Shown here: piece by piece, positions 52,933-61,921 of the stretch
Layout of the letters: each line of letters opens with the position of its first letter
Position numbering within the stretch: the first letter of the stretch is position 1
Assembly (NCBI GenBank): GCA_012959785.1
Contig: DUCM01000014.1
Span: 124,001 to 188,000, forward strand
From: Planctomycetota bacterium
GTDB lineage: Bacteria > Planctomycetota > UBA1135 > GCA-002686595
DNA length: 64,000 nucleotides
Direction of reading: 5' to 3'
The notes under the pieces: model-generated
The model's database searches: none
Seen by the model: the letters and a program-made list of their open reading frames with translations, nothing else
Told to the model about the DNA's origin: nothing
Position numbers and translations under genes: made by a program

Positions 52933-53514
52933 ATGAAGCAGCTCCTCCTCATCTTTATCGTCCTTGTAGGTGCTTGTCGCTCGACGACCAAGAACCATGA
53001 GCCCGTTTCCTACCCGCCCCTGGTCCCCGACGAATTTGGTTCGATGCACAATGTTTCCTGCGCGGGACCAATCTGGATCGGTGGGATGCCGAGCTCTGAT
53101 GACCTCGAGCTGGCTCAACGCCGCGGAGTCGAGTTGGTCATCGATCTTTCAGTGCCCTCAGAAGAGAGCACCTGCGAAGTGCGCACCCAGTGCCGGCTCT
53201 TCGGTTTGACCTACGCCAGTGCGGGGCTCGAGAACGAGGACCAACTCACCAGTGAGTCGGTGGATCTGGTGCTCGCCAACCTGCGCTCCGCGGACCTGCC
53301 GCCGACTCTGATGTTTTGCGGGACCGGCAGTCGCAGCGCGGCGTACCTCGCTATCTATCGAGTCACCGAGCTCGGCGTGCCCCTGGAAGATGCGCTCGTG
53401 GAAGCCCGGCGGGCGGGTATGCAGGTCGGCGCAGCCGCAGCCTTCGTGTGCGCAGAATCCGAACGCATTCTCCGGCTGGCGGGCCAGGCTCAGGCGCGGT
53501 TCGTGGCGCAGTAG
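52933..53514 (+). CDS. DUF442-like phosphatase-fold lipoprotein
   Basis: 193 residues from the ATG at 52933, which starts a lipoprotein signal QLLLIFIVLVGACRS (lipobox VGAC). The domain contains GPIWIGGMPSSDDLELAQRR, GVELVIDLSVPSEES and the loop LMFCGTGSRSAAYLAIYRV. This resembles the C-x-T-G-x-R-S active-site loop of DUF442/beta-lactamase-hydrolase-like dual-specificity phosphatase relatives. Whether it dephosphorylates anything outside the cytosol is unknown. The final 25 bases overlap the 3' end of the convergent bioA gene. A TATCAT box at 52897-52902 could be its -10. Confidence 0.78.
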   Translation: MKQLLLIFIVLVGACRSTTKNHEPVSYPPLVPDEFGSMHNVSCAGPIWIGGMPSSDDLELAQRRGVELVIDLSVPSEESTCEVRTQCRLFGLTYASAGLENEDQLTSESVDLVLANLRSADLPPTLMFCGTGSRSAAYLAIYRVTELGVPLEDALVEARRAGMQVGAAAAFVCAESERILRLAGQAQARFVAQ

Positions 53515-54782
53515 CGCACCAGGTCCGCCATCACATCGGCGATTCTGTCAGCTTGATCGTCGCTCGTGCTGGACGGCGGCAGGCAGTAGAGCACTTGGCC
53601 GAGAGGTCGCAGCAAGACCCCCTGGTCCAGGGCGAGGGCGCGCAGCACCGGTTGCCACTCCGAGAGATAACCCGCCGCTCCACCGGGGGGAGGAGAGAGG
53701 TCGAGGGCCACGATGCCTCCGGTGCGGCGCAGGCTCTTCAAGGTGCGTCCTTCCAGCGCCCTCTTCAAGCGCGCTTCGATGCGCGCCCCAAGGCGATCCA
53801 GTTTCTTTGGCGTTTCCTCTTTGCGGCAAATCTCCAACGAAGCCAGGGCCACCGCGCAGCCCACGGGGTTGCCGCTGAAGGTATGGCCGTGGAAAAAGGC
53901 CCGCGAGCGATCCTGGGACAGGAAGGCTTCGAAGAAACGCTCGCCAGCCAAGGTGGCTGAGAGGGGGAAGTTGCCTCCGGTGAGGCCTTTGGCTAGACAC
54001 AAGATGTCGGGCGACACTCCCGCTTTGGAACAGGCGAATAGGTCTCCCGTGCGCCCGAAGCCGGTCATGACTTCATCCGCGATCCAGGGCAGTCGAAACT
54101 CGTCGCACAACTCGCGTACTTCGCGCAGGAACTCTTCTCCGTGCATGAGCATGCCCGCTGCCCCCTGCACCAAGGGCTCACAGATAAATCCGGCGCAACG
54201 GTCTCCAAGCTCCTCGAAAACTTCTCGCAGGGCGTCAGCTTGGGGGGGCACGCGGCGGGCGTCGAACAAGAGCGGCTTGAAGGGCAAGAAGAACGGGTCG
54301 GGGTCGCCAACGGCCATGGCGCCAAAGGTGTCTCCGTGATAGGCGCCCTCGAGACCAACGAAAACGCGCCGCCGCTCTTGGCCCTCATGAACCCACACCT
54401 GGCGCACCATTTTCAAGGCGATCTCCACGGCGGTCGATCCGTTGTCGCTATAGAAGACGCGCTCGAGCCCTGGCGGAACGAGGCTCAAGAGTTCTTCGGC
54501 TAGGGCCACTGCTGGTTCGTGGGTCGCACCGGCGAAGAGCACATGGTCCAACTGTTCCACCTGGGCGGCCATGGCCTGGACGATGCGTGGGTGCCCATGG
54601 CCATGCAGGCAAGCCCACCAGGATGAGATCCCGTCGATCAATTCGCTGCCATCTTCCAGAGTCAGAATCGAACCTTCCGCGCGCACCACAGCCAGGGGCC
54701 GCGCTTCGGTGGCGTGTTGAGTGTAGGGATGCCAGATCACCCGGGCATCGCGACCGGCCAACTCTTCTGCGCGCCTTTTCAT
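53490..54782 (-). CDS. bioA: Adenosylmethionine--8-amino-7-oxononanoate aminotransferase
   Basis: 430 residues. Converts KAPA to DAPA with SAM as amino donor and PLP. Diagnostic blocks: IWHPYTQHATEARPLAVVRA near the N-terminus, GISSWWACLHGHGHP, SDNGSTAVEIALKM, GAYHGDTFGAMAV, IADEVMTGFGRTG, LAKGLTGGNFPLSATL (PLP Lys in AKGLTGG) and FFHGHTFSGNPVGCAVA. The WHPYTQ and SSWWACLHGH features separate BioA from other class III aminotransferases. The ATG overlaps the BioF/BioD stop by four bases, so it is the last gene of the biotin operon. Confidence 0.97.
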   Translation of the reverse strand: MKRRAEELAGRDARVIWHPYTQHATEARPLAVVRAEGSILTLEDGSELIDGISSWWACLHGHGHPRIVQAMAAQVEQLDHVLFAGATHEPAVALAEELLSLVPPGLERVFYSDNGSTAVEIALKMVRQVWVHEGQERRRVFVGLEGAYHGDTFGAMAVGDPDPFFLPFKPLLFDARRVPPQADALREVFEELGDRCAGFICEPLVQGAAGMLMHGEEFLREVRELCDEFRLPWIADEVMTGFGRTGDLFACSKAGVSPDILCLAKGLTGGNFPLSATLAGERFFEAFLSQDRSRAFFHGHTFSGNPVGCAVALASLEICRKEETPKKLDRLGARIEARLKRALEGRTLKSLRRTGGIVALDLSPPPGGAAGYLSEWQPVLRALALDQGVLLRPLGQVLYCLPPSSTSDDQADRIADVMADLVRYCATNRA

Positions 54783-56584
54783 GCGTCGAAGACTCCGGCC
54801 AGGTTGCTAAAGGCCAGCCACTCGTCGAGGGCTTCTTTCGAGAGGGGATCAAAGAAGGGCACTTCGAAGACTTGACGCACTCCGCCCATGCGCCGCAAGG
54901 TCGAGCTGTTCGAGGGGTGTTCGTCGCCCACCAAAACCAGGGCCAGGGGTTCGAGCTTGCGGGCACGCAAGGCTTCGAGGGTCAAGAGTGTGTGGTTCAG
55001 GGTTCCCAGTCCAGCCCGTGCCACGAGCACAATTCGAGGCTGTTGTCTCGCCAGAAAATCGGCCTGGGTTTCGCGTTCGTCGTAGGGCACACACAAGCCG
55101 CCGGCGAGTTCGACGACCACTTCGCCTTCGAAAGATTCCTGCAAGGCGGATAAGTCCTCCTCGAGCGCGCCAGGAAGAATGTGCGCTCCGGCATCCTCTG
55201 CAGCCTCGTGGGGCGATGCGGGCAGCGGAAAACTGTAGTGCGGATCCTTGAAGACCGCGCCGCTATCTGCGCACAGGCGGCGCACGGTTTCGGTGTCGCT
55301 GTCACTGCCGGTCTGCACTGGCTTCCAATAACAAACTTCGCCAATGCTTGCGGCCGCGCGCACGAAGAGGGCGCTGACCACGGTTTTGCCGATGTCCGTA
55401 TCGGTGCCCACTACCACCAAGGGCTTGCGCGAGGGAGTCTTGGGCTGCGCCTGGCTCGCATGGCTTGCTCCGATGTGTTGCGCCAGACGGGCGACTTCTG
55501 TGCGGGAATTGAAGGCGTGCAGCACGATGCGCAGGCGGGCGGATCCCGCGGGCACGGTTGGTGGGCGCACGGCGCGAACTTCAAAGCCGGCGGCTTGCGC
55601 CTTCTCGGCGAGGTCCAGGGCAGCCGCGCTCTCGCCCACCAGGATGGGCAGGATGGCCGCGGCTGGCGCCTCAAGACCGACAGCCTGAGCCAGTTCTCTA
55701 GCCCGGGCGTGCAAAGCCTCGCGCTGCCCATCGGCGTCCCGCGCCAATGCGATGGCTGCGACCAGGGCGCCCGAAATGGCTGGCGCAACACCGGTGCTGA
55801 AAACAAAACTGCGCGCCGTCGTGAGCAACACTTCGATGAGGGCGCGGCTACCCGCAACAAATCCCCCTTGGGCTCCAAGAGCCTTGCCGCAAGGCACCGT
55901 GCGTGCCACGAGAACCGAAGCCTCGGCACCCTCTGCCAGCGCCGCCGCCCAGGCTCCGGCTCCCGCCGGTCCCACGACCCCCGCAGCGTGGGCTTCGTCC
56001 ACCAGAAGCCCGGCGTCGTATTTTTTGCAGAGGCGTGAGATCTCCACCAGCGGGGCGAGGTCGCCATCCATGGAGAAGACGCCTTCGCTGACAACCCAGC
56101 GCCGCCGCGCAGCGCTGGCCCCGGCCAGGCGGGCTTCGAGATCCTGACAATCGTTGTGGGCGAAGACCACACAACGGCCGCCAGCGAGTCGTGCCGCATC
56201 GATCAAGGAGGCGTGGTTGAGTTGGTCCGAGAAGAGCACATCGCCTCGCTGTACCAGGGCCGTCAAGAGTCCCAGGTTGGCCTGAAACCCCGTGGCAAAG
56301 AGCAGCGCGGCTTCGGCGCCGAGCCAATCCGCCAGGGCTTCTTCCGCCTGGCGATCGAGGGCTGCTCCGCCACCCAGGAGTCGGCTGGCCCGCGCTCCGG
56401 TGCCGTGCTTGGAGATAGCCTGCCGCGCGGCGTCGATGATCTCTTTGTTGCGCGCCAGACCGAGATAGTCGTTGCTGGCGAAGTCCGCGAGATCGTCCCG
56501 CAACAAGACGATCTCCCGCGAGCGGCCTTGGCGGGACAGCTCAGCTAGTTGCTTCTCGAAGTCGGATTGGATCTCCTTCGTCAC
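54779..56584 (-). CDS. bioF: Fused 8-amino-7-oxononanoate synthase (BioF) and dethiobiotin synthetase (BioD)
   Basis: 601 residues in one frame. Residues 1-370 are BioF, which condenses pimeloyl-thioester with Ala: FASNDYLGLA, HGTGARASRLLGGG, SEGVFSMDGDLAPL, DEAHAAGVVG and PLP Lys234 in PCGKALGAQGG. After a short Ser/Ala/Pro-rich linker (about 370-387), residues 388-601 are BioD, which closes the ureido ring: P-loop VVGTDTDIGKTVV (393-401), YWKPVQTGSD, VVELAGGLCVPY and AGLGTLNHTLLTLEAL. The two enzymes act on either side of BioA, so the fusion plus bioA covers three consecutive steps. It starts two bases after the bioB stop. No internal stop or start separates the two domains. Confidence 0.95.
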   Translation of the reverse strand: MTKEIQSDFEKQLAELSRQGRSREIVLLRDDLADFASNDYLGLARNKEIIDAARQAISKHGTGARASRLLGGGAALDRQAEEALADWLGAEAALLFATGFQANLGLLTALVQRGDVLFSDQLNHASLIDAARLAGGRCVVFAHNDCQDLEARLAGASAARRRWVVSEGVFSMDGDLAPLVEISRLCKKYDAGLLVDEAHAAGVVGPAGAGAWAAALAEGAEASVLVARTVPCGKALGAQGGFVAGSRALIEVLLTTARSFVFSTGVAPAISGALVAAIALARDADGQREALHARARELAQAVGLEAPAAAILPILVGESAAALDLAEKAQAAGFEVRAVRPPTVPAGSARLRIVLHAFNSRTEVARLAQHIGASHASQAQPKTPSRKPLVVVGTDTDIGKTVVSALFVRAAASIGEVCYWKPVQTGSDSDTETVRRLCADSGAVFKDPHYSFPLPASPHEAAEDAGAHILPGALEEDLSALQESFEGEVVVELAGGLCVPYDERETQADFLARQQPRIVLVARAGLGTLNHTLLTLEALRARKLEPLALVLVGDEHPSNSSTLRRMGGVRQVFEVPFFDPLSKEALDEWLAFSNLAGVFDA

Positions 56585-56586
56585 CG

Positions 56587-57558
56587 TTATCCCCGGCGCA
56601 CGGGATTCAAACCGAGTTTCTGGAACATAGCCGCGTCGCTTGAGGGTTGGGGGTTGGCCGTGGTCAAGAGCTGGTCACCGACGAAGATCGAGTTGGCCCC
56701 GGCCAGGAAACACAGCGCCTGGGCTTCCTCACTCATCTCTCCACGGCCCGCGCTGAGCCGAATCACGGCCCGGGGCATCAGAATGCGCGCGGCGGCGATG
56801 GTGGCCAACATCTCGCTCCAGTCCACCGTCGGATCACTGCCCAGTGGTGTGCCTTCGATGGGAACCAGGGCGTTGATAGGCACGCTCTCGGGTTGTGGAT
56901 CGAGGCTTGCGAGTTCGAAGAGCAATTCGGCTCGTGCCTGCATCGATTCGCCCAAACCCAGAATACCTCCCGAGCAGACATGGATGCCTGCGGAGCGCAC
57001 GTTGCCCAGAGTTTCGATGCGATCATCGAAGTCGTGGGTGGAGACCACCTCACCGTAATAGCTGCGGCCGGTGTCGAGGTTGTGGTTGTAATAGTCGAGC
57101 CCGGCGTCCTTGAGTCTCTGCGCCTGGCTTTCCTTGAGCATGCCCAGGGTGACGCAGGTCTCGAGTCCGAGTTCCTTCACCCCGCGCACCATGTCAAGCA
57201 CTGCCTCGAAGTCCTCGCCTTCGCGCACTTCGCGCCAGGCGGCCCCCATGCAGAAGCGATCGGCACCCGCAGCTTGCGCATTGCGCGCCGCCTCAAGTGT
57301 GGCCTTGACCGAGAGCCGGTCCTCACTCCTTGTGGCGGTCTTGGAGTGTGCGCTCTGAGAGCAATAGCCACAGTCCTCGGGGCAGCCCCCGGTCTTGATA
57401 GAAATGAGTTGCGAGCATTGCACTTCGCGCGGGTCGTGGTGGAGGCGATGAACCTTGGCCGCTTCGAAGGTGAGTTCGAGCAGAGGCCGCCCGAAGAGGG
57501 CCTCGACTGCATCAAGCGTCAGGCCGCCGGGTGCGGGGCTGATTTGGGTCGTTGTCAT
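56587..57558 (-). CDS. bioB: Biotin synthase
   Basis: 323 residues. Radical SAM enzyme inserting sulfur into dethiobiotin. The [4Fe-4S] motif is Cys59/Cys63/Cys66 in GGCPEDCGYCSQSAHSKT. FCMGAAWREVREGEDFEAVL, YNHNLDTGRSYYGEVVSTHDF, CSGGILGLGES and RLSAGRGEMS are family signatures, with Arg in the last coordinating the [2Fe-2S] cluster. The ATG at 57558 is preceded at seven bases by TAGACT, indicating a leaderless first gene of bioB-bioFD-bioA. The longer open frame upstream is antisense to the dioxygenase gene and rejected. Confidence 0.97.
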   Translation of the reverse strand: MTTTQISPAPGGLTLDAVEALFGRPLLELTFEAAKVHRLHHDPREVQCSQLISIKTGGCPEDCGYCSQSAHSKTATRSEDRLSVKATLEAARNAQAAGADRFCMGAAWREVREGEDFEAVLDMVRGVKELGLETCVTLGMLKESQAQRLKDAGLDYYNHNLDTGRSYYGEVVSTHDFDDRIETLGNVRSAGIHVCSGGILGLGESMQARAELLFELASLDPQPESVPINALVPIEGTPLGSDPTVDWSEMLATIAAARILMPRAVIRLSAGRGEMSEEAQALCFLAGANSIFVGDQLLTTANPQPSSDAAMFQKLGLNPVRRG

Positions 57559-57565
57559 GGTGGAG

Positions 57566-57571
57566 AGTCTA
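57566..57571 (-). promoter_or_regulatory. -10-like hexamer TAGACT, 7 bases before bioB
   Basis: TAGACT, then CTCCACC, then ATG on the minus strand. It would drive the whole biotin operon from a leaderless start. I see no BirA-type palindrome in the 141-base divergent region. Confidence 0.5.
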
Positions 57572-57686
57572 TCCTGGACATGCAGCGAGCGGTACGGACT
57601 CGGCATTCCTCGCGTTGAGCGCACGCTGGCGGCACTGCTCCTTGCCTGGGTTGGCCGCGCTTGTGGCCGCCTGCCTCGGAGGACGG

Positions 57687-57692
57687 TATTCT
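57687..57692 (+). promoter_or_regulatory. -10-like hexamer TATTCT, 7 bases before the dioxygenase gene
   Basis: TATTCT, then GGTACCC, then ATG on the plus strand. It mirrors the bioB promoter on the other side of the same short divergent region. Confidence 0.5.
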
Positions 57693-57699
57693 GGTACCC

Positions 57700-58818
57700 A
57701 TGACGAACAGCACCAATAGCAAGGCCACCACCTACTGGGACTACATCAAGGTCGAGGAACTTCTCGCGCTGCAAAACGGTCTGGCCACAGACGAGGACGA
57801 ACTCTCGAATGACGAGGTGTTGTTTATCACGGTGCACCAAGTTTTCGAGTTGTGGTTCAAGCTCATGCTGCGCGAATTGCGTGCCGCCCGCGATCTATTC
57901 ATGTCGCCCAATGTCGCCGAGCAGGAACTCTCGGGCGCAGCCGCGATTATGCATCGCGTGTCCACCCTGCTGCGGCGTTGCACCGACCACTTCTTGGTCA
58001 TGGAGACCCTGCCGACCCGTGAGTACCTCGGCTTTCGCGACAAGCTCATGCCCGCCAGCGGATTCCAGAGCGCTCAACTGCGCGAGGTCGAAATTATCCT
58101 CGGGCTCGAGGAAAAAGACCGCATCGGATACGGCTTGGATTTGAGCTACCTCGACGCCTTGCGCGCCGCGGATGGCAGCCCTTCACCCGCTCTGAAGCGC
58201 GTCGAGCGCGCCCTCGACGACACGCCGACCCTAAAATTCGCCCTGGAGGAATGGCTTTGTCGTACTCCCATCGATGGCATGGCGCCCGATGATCCCAAGG
58301 CCGAACAACGCCTGAACGACTTCCTATCCGATTACCTAGCAGCCCATTCACTATCGGTGGATCGCACCCTTGAGTGCGCCTTGCTCTTGGCAGGCAAGGA
58401 CCACGACCGCAAGAAGCTCACCGAGCGCTACGCCGTCGAAAAAGATTCTGTGCGCAAGTTCTTTCAACCCGGCGAGGACGAGGGTGGCCAGCGCACTCGC
58501 CGCGTGCGCGCCGCCATTCTGTTCATCGAAACCTACCGCGAATTGCCCCTGCTCGCCTGGCCCCGTGAGGTGCTCGACGCCTTGGTGGAGGTCGAGCAGT
58601 TGTTCGTTATCTTCCGGCAACGCCACGCGCGCATGGTCGAAAGGGTGATAGGCCGCCGCACGGGCACAGGTGGCAGCGCCGGCGTCGATTACCTCGACAA
58701 TACGGCGCTCAAGTACCGCATCTTCCGCGATCTGTGGGCCGTCCGAACCTTGCAGATCCCCGCCGACCTCGCCCCCGAGTTACGGGATGCTGGCTTCTAC
58801 GGATTTGTCAGCGCCTGA
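57700..58818 (+). CDS. kynA: Tryptophan 2,3-dioxygenase
   Basis: 372 residues. Heme enzyme opening the indole ring of tryptophan to N-formylkynurenine. TTYWDYIKVEELLALQNG, EVLFITVHQVFELWFKLMLR, FRDKLMPASGFQSAQLREVE (substrate contacts) and FRQRHARMVERVIGRRTGTG (heme-ligand His region, then GTGGSAGVDYLD) are canonical. The start at 57700 is supported by the TATTCT box at seven bases. No other kynurenine pathway gene is in the window. The last 39 bases overlap the convergent DUF2339 gene. Confidence 0.96.
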   Translation: MTNSTNSKATTYWDYIKVEELLALQNGLATDEDELSNDEVLFITVHQVFELWFKLMLRELRAARDLFMSPNVAEQELSGAAAIMHRVSTLLRRCTDHFLVMETLPTREYLGFRDKLMPASGFQSAQLREVEIILGLEEKDRIGYGLDLSYLDALRAADGSPSPALKRVERALDDTPTLKFALEEWLCRTPIDGMAPDDPKAEQRLNDFLSDYLAAHSLSVDRTLECALLLAGKDHDRKKLTERYAVEKDSVRKFFQPGEDEGGQRTRRVRAAILFIETYRELPLLAWPREVLDALVEVEQLFVIFRQRHARMVERVIGRRTGTGGSAGVDYLDNTALKYRIFRDLWAVRTLQIPADLAPELRDAGFYGFVSA

Positions 58819-61758
58819 TCGCGCCGGGAAGACAAAGCGCTGGTAGAGCACCGAAACCAGGAGCAATGAAAGCCCCAGGCCCAATAGCGAAGCGACTCGG
58901 AAGAGACCCTCTAGGTCGCCGAGGTCGTGCAAGAAAACCTTCAGTAGCGTAATCAGCAAGAACCCCAGGCTGATCTGGCGCAGGGCCGAAATGTTGCGCG
59001 CCATGCCTGCCGCCAGGAGGCTCAAGGCGTACAGGATCCAGACGATGGAAAGGGTCAGGTCGCTGGCGGAACCCTGGCTGCGCCCGAGTTGCAGGTACTC
59101 CCCTGGCGTGAAGTACACCAGGACCTGGAGGTTGAGCCAGACGAAGGCCAAGAGCGTCGCGGCCAGGCCCAAACACCCCGTCACCCAGGCGCGGCCCTTG
59201 AAAGGCGCTTTCCATTCGAGGTTTGTCAACAGGTCGCTTTCGCGGGGTGCCAACAAGAGCGCCGCACCAAAGGCCGAGAGCAGCGGCAGGCCGCTCGAGT
59301 AGCTGGTCCAGTTCCAGGCGAGTTGATCGCTGCTTTCGAAGATGGGGCTGCCGCTGAACCCCTGGGCGACTTGTGCCGCCAGGCTCAATGCGCTCAAGGC
59401 CACACAGCCAAGAACTGTGAGCTTCAAGCCCAGGGTAGGTAGAGCGCGCCAGAGAAGCGCGAGCCCGAGTCCCGCGAGCCCCACTCCCACGAGGAACATC
59501 TGGTGATCGAAGTACTGGGCCAAACCAAAGCACGACAAGACGACAGCAGCCCCCAGGCACCATCGCGTGGCTGAGTCGCGAGTTAGTGAAGCCCGGCCGA
59601 GAATGGCACGGGACAGCACGCCCACGAAGAGACTCACGAGTGCCAGTGCCGCGTACGCTTGCCAGGTCGTGACCTTGTCGAGGTGCGCTCCGAGCAGGTC
59701 ATCCAGGCTTGGCAGCGTGATGCAGAAGAAGATCCCCACCGCCGCCCAGGCCAGACGATTGGCTCCCAGGCGCTGGCGAGCCAAGAGGGGGGTCGCCGCG
59801 AGCAAGCCCACGGCTCCCAGTTCAAGGATGAACAAGTCTCCCGCCACCGCGGCGTGTTCGGGGTCCTGGATGAACTGGAAGACCCAAAAGGCGCGGCGTA
59901 GGGCGTAGACCAGAAGCGTCAGGGCATACCAGCCACCCAGTCCTCGCACCATGGCCGGCAAGACAGCTCCCAATCCAAGGAGCAGGGCGGTGCCCAGGCC
60001 GAAGATCGGCGCGTCGGTCAGCGAACCGCTGGTAGGCGCCATGGCCAAGAGCACCAGGGGAAAGACAGCCGCACTGCGCCAAGCCCAGCGCGCTCCGCCT
60101 GCGTGCCGCTGGCTGATCCAGGCCATTGCGCTGAAGAACAGTACCGCGAAAGCCATCCAACCGGTGGTGATCTCCGGCCCGGGCACCCCCGCGAGGAGTG
60201 AATGCGCGTTGTGCAAGAGGTGCGCGCCGAGGACAAGTCCCGCGAAGAGGGCGCCCAGGAAGCGCAGGAAACCTGCCTTGTGCCTGTAGCCTTGCAGGTG
60301 CAAGAGCGCTGCGTGCCCCAAGGCCAGGACGAGCCAAGGCCAGGGGCTCGTGTGTTCGTGGAAGGCCGCAGCCAGGACGGCTAGCCCTGCGAGTCCCACG
60401 GAGCAGATGGCCGGCGCCACCGGTGCATCCCAGCGCGTCGAGTTCGTGCTTGTTTGGCTGCGGCCAAAGACCCACTCGGCAGTCATGAAGACCACCACGA
60501 GCCCCAAGCTCGAGGCGCAGAACTCCCACAGGTTGTGCTGCGAAACTCCCGTGCGCGCCAACCAGGTGGCGGTCACAGCCAACGCACCCGCGGCCGCCCC
60601 GGTGACCAACCACTTGGCCTCTTGACGACTGCCCACCCAGCTTGCGCCCACTCCCAGGAAGGCTACGAGGGTGGCCAGGGGCCACAGGCTCTGTCCAAAA
60701 TCGGTCAGCGCTGCGAAGTAGGCGGCGAAGGCAAAGGGCAAGAGCAGGGCGCCCACTTGGCTGATGAACCAGCGCCGGCGTTCGGCGGCGGGACTGCGCA
60801 GACCCGCTGCCGCGAAGATCAGGGCAAACGCGCCCAGGGAACCCAGGGCCAGGGGAAAAAAACTCGAGTCTAGGTGCCGCTGGATCCAGACCAACTCCAC
60901 CGCAAAGGTCCCCAACATGCCCAAAATGCTCAATGAAGGCCATTTCATGCGCTGGCCCAGGGATAGCAGACCCAGGTCGAGGAGCAGCAGATAGCCGAAG
61001 AGGCCGATGGGGTGATCAGCTTGGATCGAGAGCAGGAGCGGCGTGGCAAAACCACCCACGAGTCCCAGGGTGGCCACGAGTTGGGACTGAAAGCGCACCG
61101 CCAGCCAGGCGCAAACAGCGGTCACCAGGGCCATCAGAGGTAGGGCGGCCGCGGCCGAGGTGAACTCGTAGAGCCGGTAGGAAGCCCAGACCGTCGAGTA
61201 GAGCACCACCACGCCACCACCGGCCGCGGCAGAGGGCGCGAAGCGATAGCTCCGCCTTCGGAAGAGCTCGGCGGTCACGATGGCCACTGTTCCGCTGACC
61301 AGCCCGGAGATCACGCGCATGCGTGGCGTCGTCCAACCGCGTTCGTAGGCGTGCTTGAAGAGCAAGAGCCCCGCCAGCGCGAACAAGAGGCCACCCAGGA
61401 CCGCGGCGCCGCGCACGCCGACCCACTGCTCCCAGCGGATCGGCTGGCGCGCCTGCTTGGGTTTGCGAGCGCGCTTTTCTTTTCGCCCCTTCTTCTTCGG
61501 AACAGTCTCGGCGTGCTTGGGGATGGGGCTCTTTGGAAGGGCCGCCATCGCCGTCTCCGTGGGCGGTGGGGATGCGTCCGCTTCTCCCCGCGGACCCCAT
61601 TCCTCAAGCCTCGCTTCGGCGCTCCCGAGCCGTTCTTCGAGGCCGAGCAACTCCTTGGCCAACCGCCGACCCTTGCGAAAGGCCAGAAAGGCCAGGACCG
61701 GCGCCACGAGGATGGCGCAGCCCACGACAAAACCTGCGATGACGAAGAAGAATTCCAT
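58780..61758 (-). CDS. Large DUF2339 membrane protein
   Basis: 992 residues. N-terminal transmembrane helix (FFFVIAGFVVGCAILVAPVL), a cytosolic coiled-coil and Pro/Lys-rich linker (residues 30-108, KKKGRKEKRARKPKQ), then more than twenty hydrophobic helices. WEQWVGVRGAAVLGGLLFAL at about 110 and SAAAGGGVVVLYSTVWASYRLY are the DUF2339 signature. The family is a polytopic envelope protein of unknown role. Its 3' end overlaps the dioxygenase gene by 39 bases on the opposite strand. The next gene upstream (UbiD family) is 163 bases away. Confidence 0.9.
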   Translation of the reverse strand: MEFFFVIAGFVVGCAILVAPVLAFLAFRKGRRLAKELLGLEERLGSAEARLEEWGPRGEADASPPPTETAMAALPKSPIPKHAETVPKKKGRKEKRARKPKQARQPIRWEQWVGVRGAAVLGGLLFALAGLLLFKHAYERGWTTPRMRVISGLVSGTVAIVTAELFRRRSYRFAPSAAAGGGVVVLYSTVWASYRLYEFTSAAAALPLMALVTAVCAWLAVRFQSQLVATLGLVGGFATPLLLSIQADHPIGLFGYLLLLDLGLLSLGQRMKWPSLSILGMLGTFAVELVWIQRHLDSSFFPLALGSLGAFALIFAAAGLRSPAAERRRWFISQVGALLLPFAFAAYFAALTDFGQSLWPLATLVAFLGVGASWVGSRQEAKWLVTGAAAGALAVTATWLARTGVSQHNLWEFCASSLGLVVVFMTAEWVFGRSQTSTNSTRWDAPVAPAICSVGLAGLAVLAAAFHEHTSPWPWLVLALGHAALLHLQGYRHKAGFLRFLGALFAGLVLGAHLLHNAHSLLAGVPGPEITTGWMAFAVLFFSAMAWISQRHAGGARWAWRSAAVFPLVLLAMAPTSGSLTDAPIFGLGTALLLGLGAVLPAMVRGLGGWYALTLLVYALRRAFWVFQFIQDPEHAAVAGDLFILELGAVGLLAATPLLARQRLGANRLAWAAVGIFFCITLPSLDDLLGAHLDKVTTWQAYAALALVSLFVGVLSRAILGRASLTRDSATRWCLGAAVVLSCFGLAQYFDHQMFLVGVGLAGLGLALLWRALPTLGLKLTVLGCVALSALSLAAQVAQGFSGSPIFESSDQLAWNWTSYSSGLPLLSAFGAALLLAPRESDLLTNLEWKAPFKGRAWVTGCLGLAATLLAFVWLNLQVLVYFTPGEYLQLGRSQGSASDLTLSIVWILYALSLLAAGMARNISALRQISLGFLLITLLKVFLHDLGDLEGLFRVASLLGLGLSLLLVSVLYQRFVFPARSGADKSVEASIP

Positions 61759-61921
61759 GGGTGCAGCGGGGCAGAGGGGCGATGGTCAGACCATTTGTAG
61801 CCTGCGCTGACCCCTTGCGGCCAGGCGTTCCTTGGGATCGCCGCGATAAGCCTTGCTTATTGTTCAGCCCTGAACCAACTCACGGTAGGGCTCGAATGGG
61901 CCCAAAACGGCCCCTGGGCCC

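Noticed and set aside
57561..57840. 94-residue extension of BioB
   Set aside because: It is antisense to the dioxygenase gene. The ATG at 57558 has the seven-base TAGACT box and starts the conserved protein.
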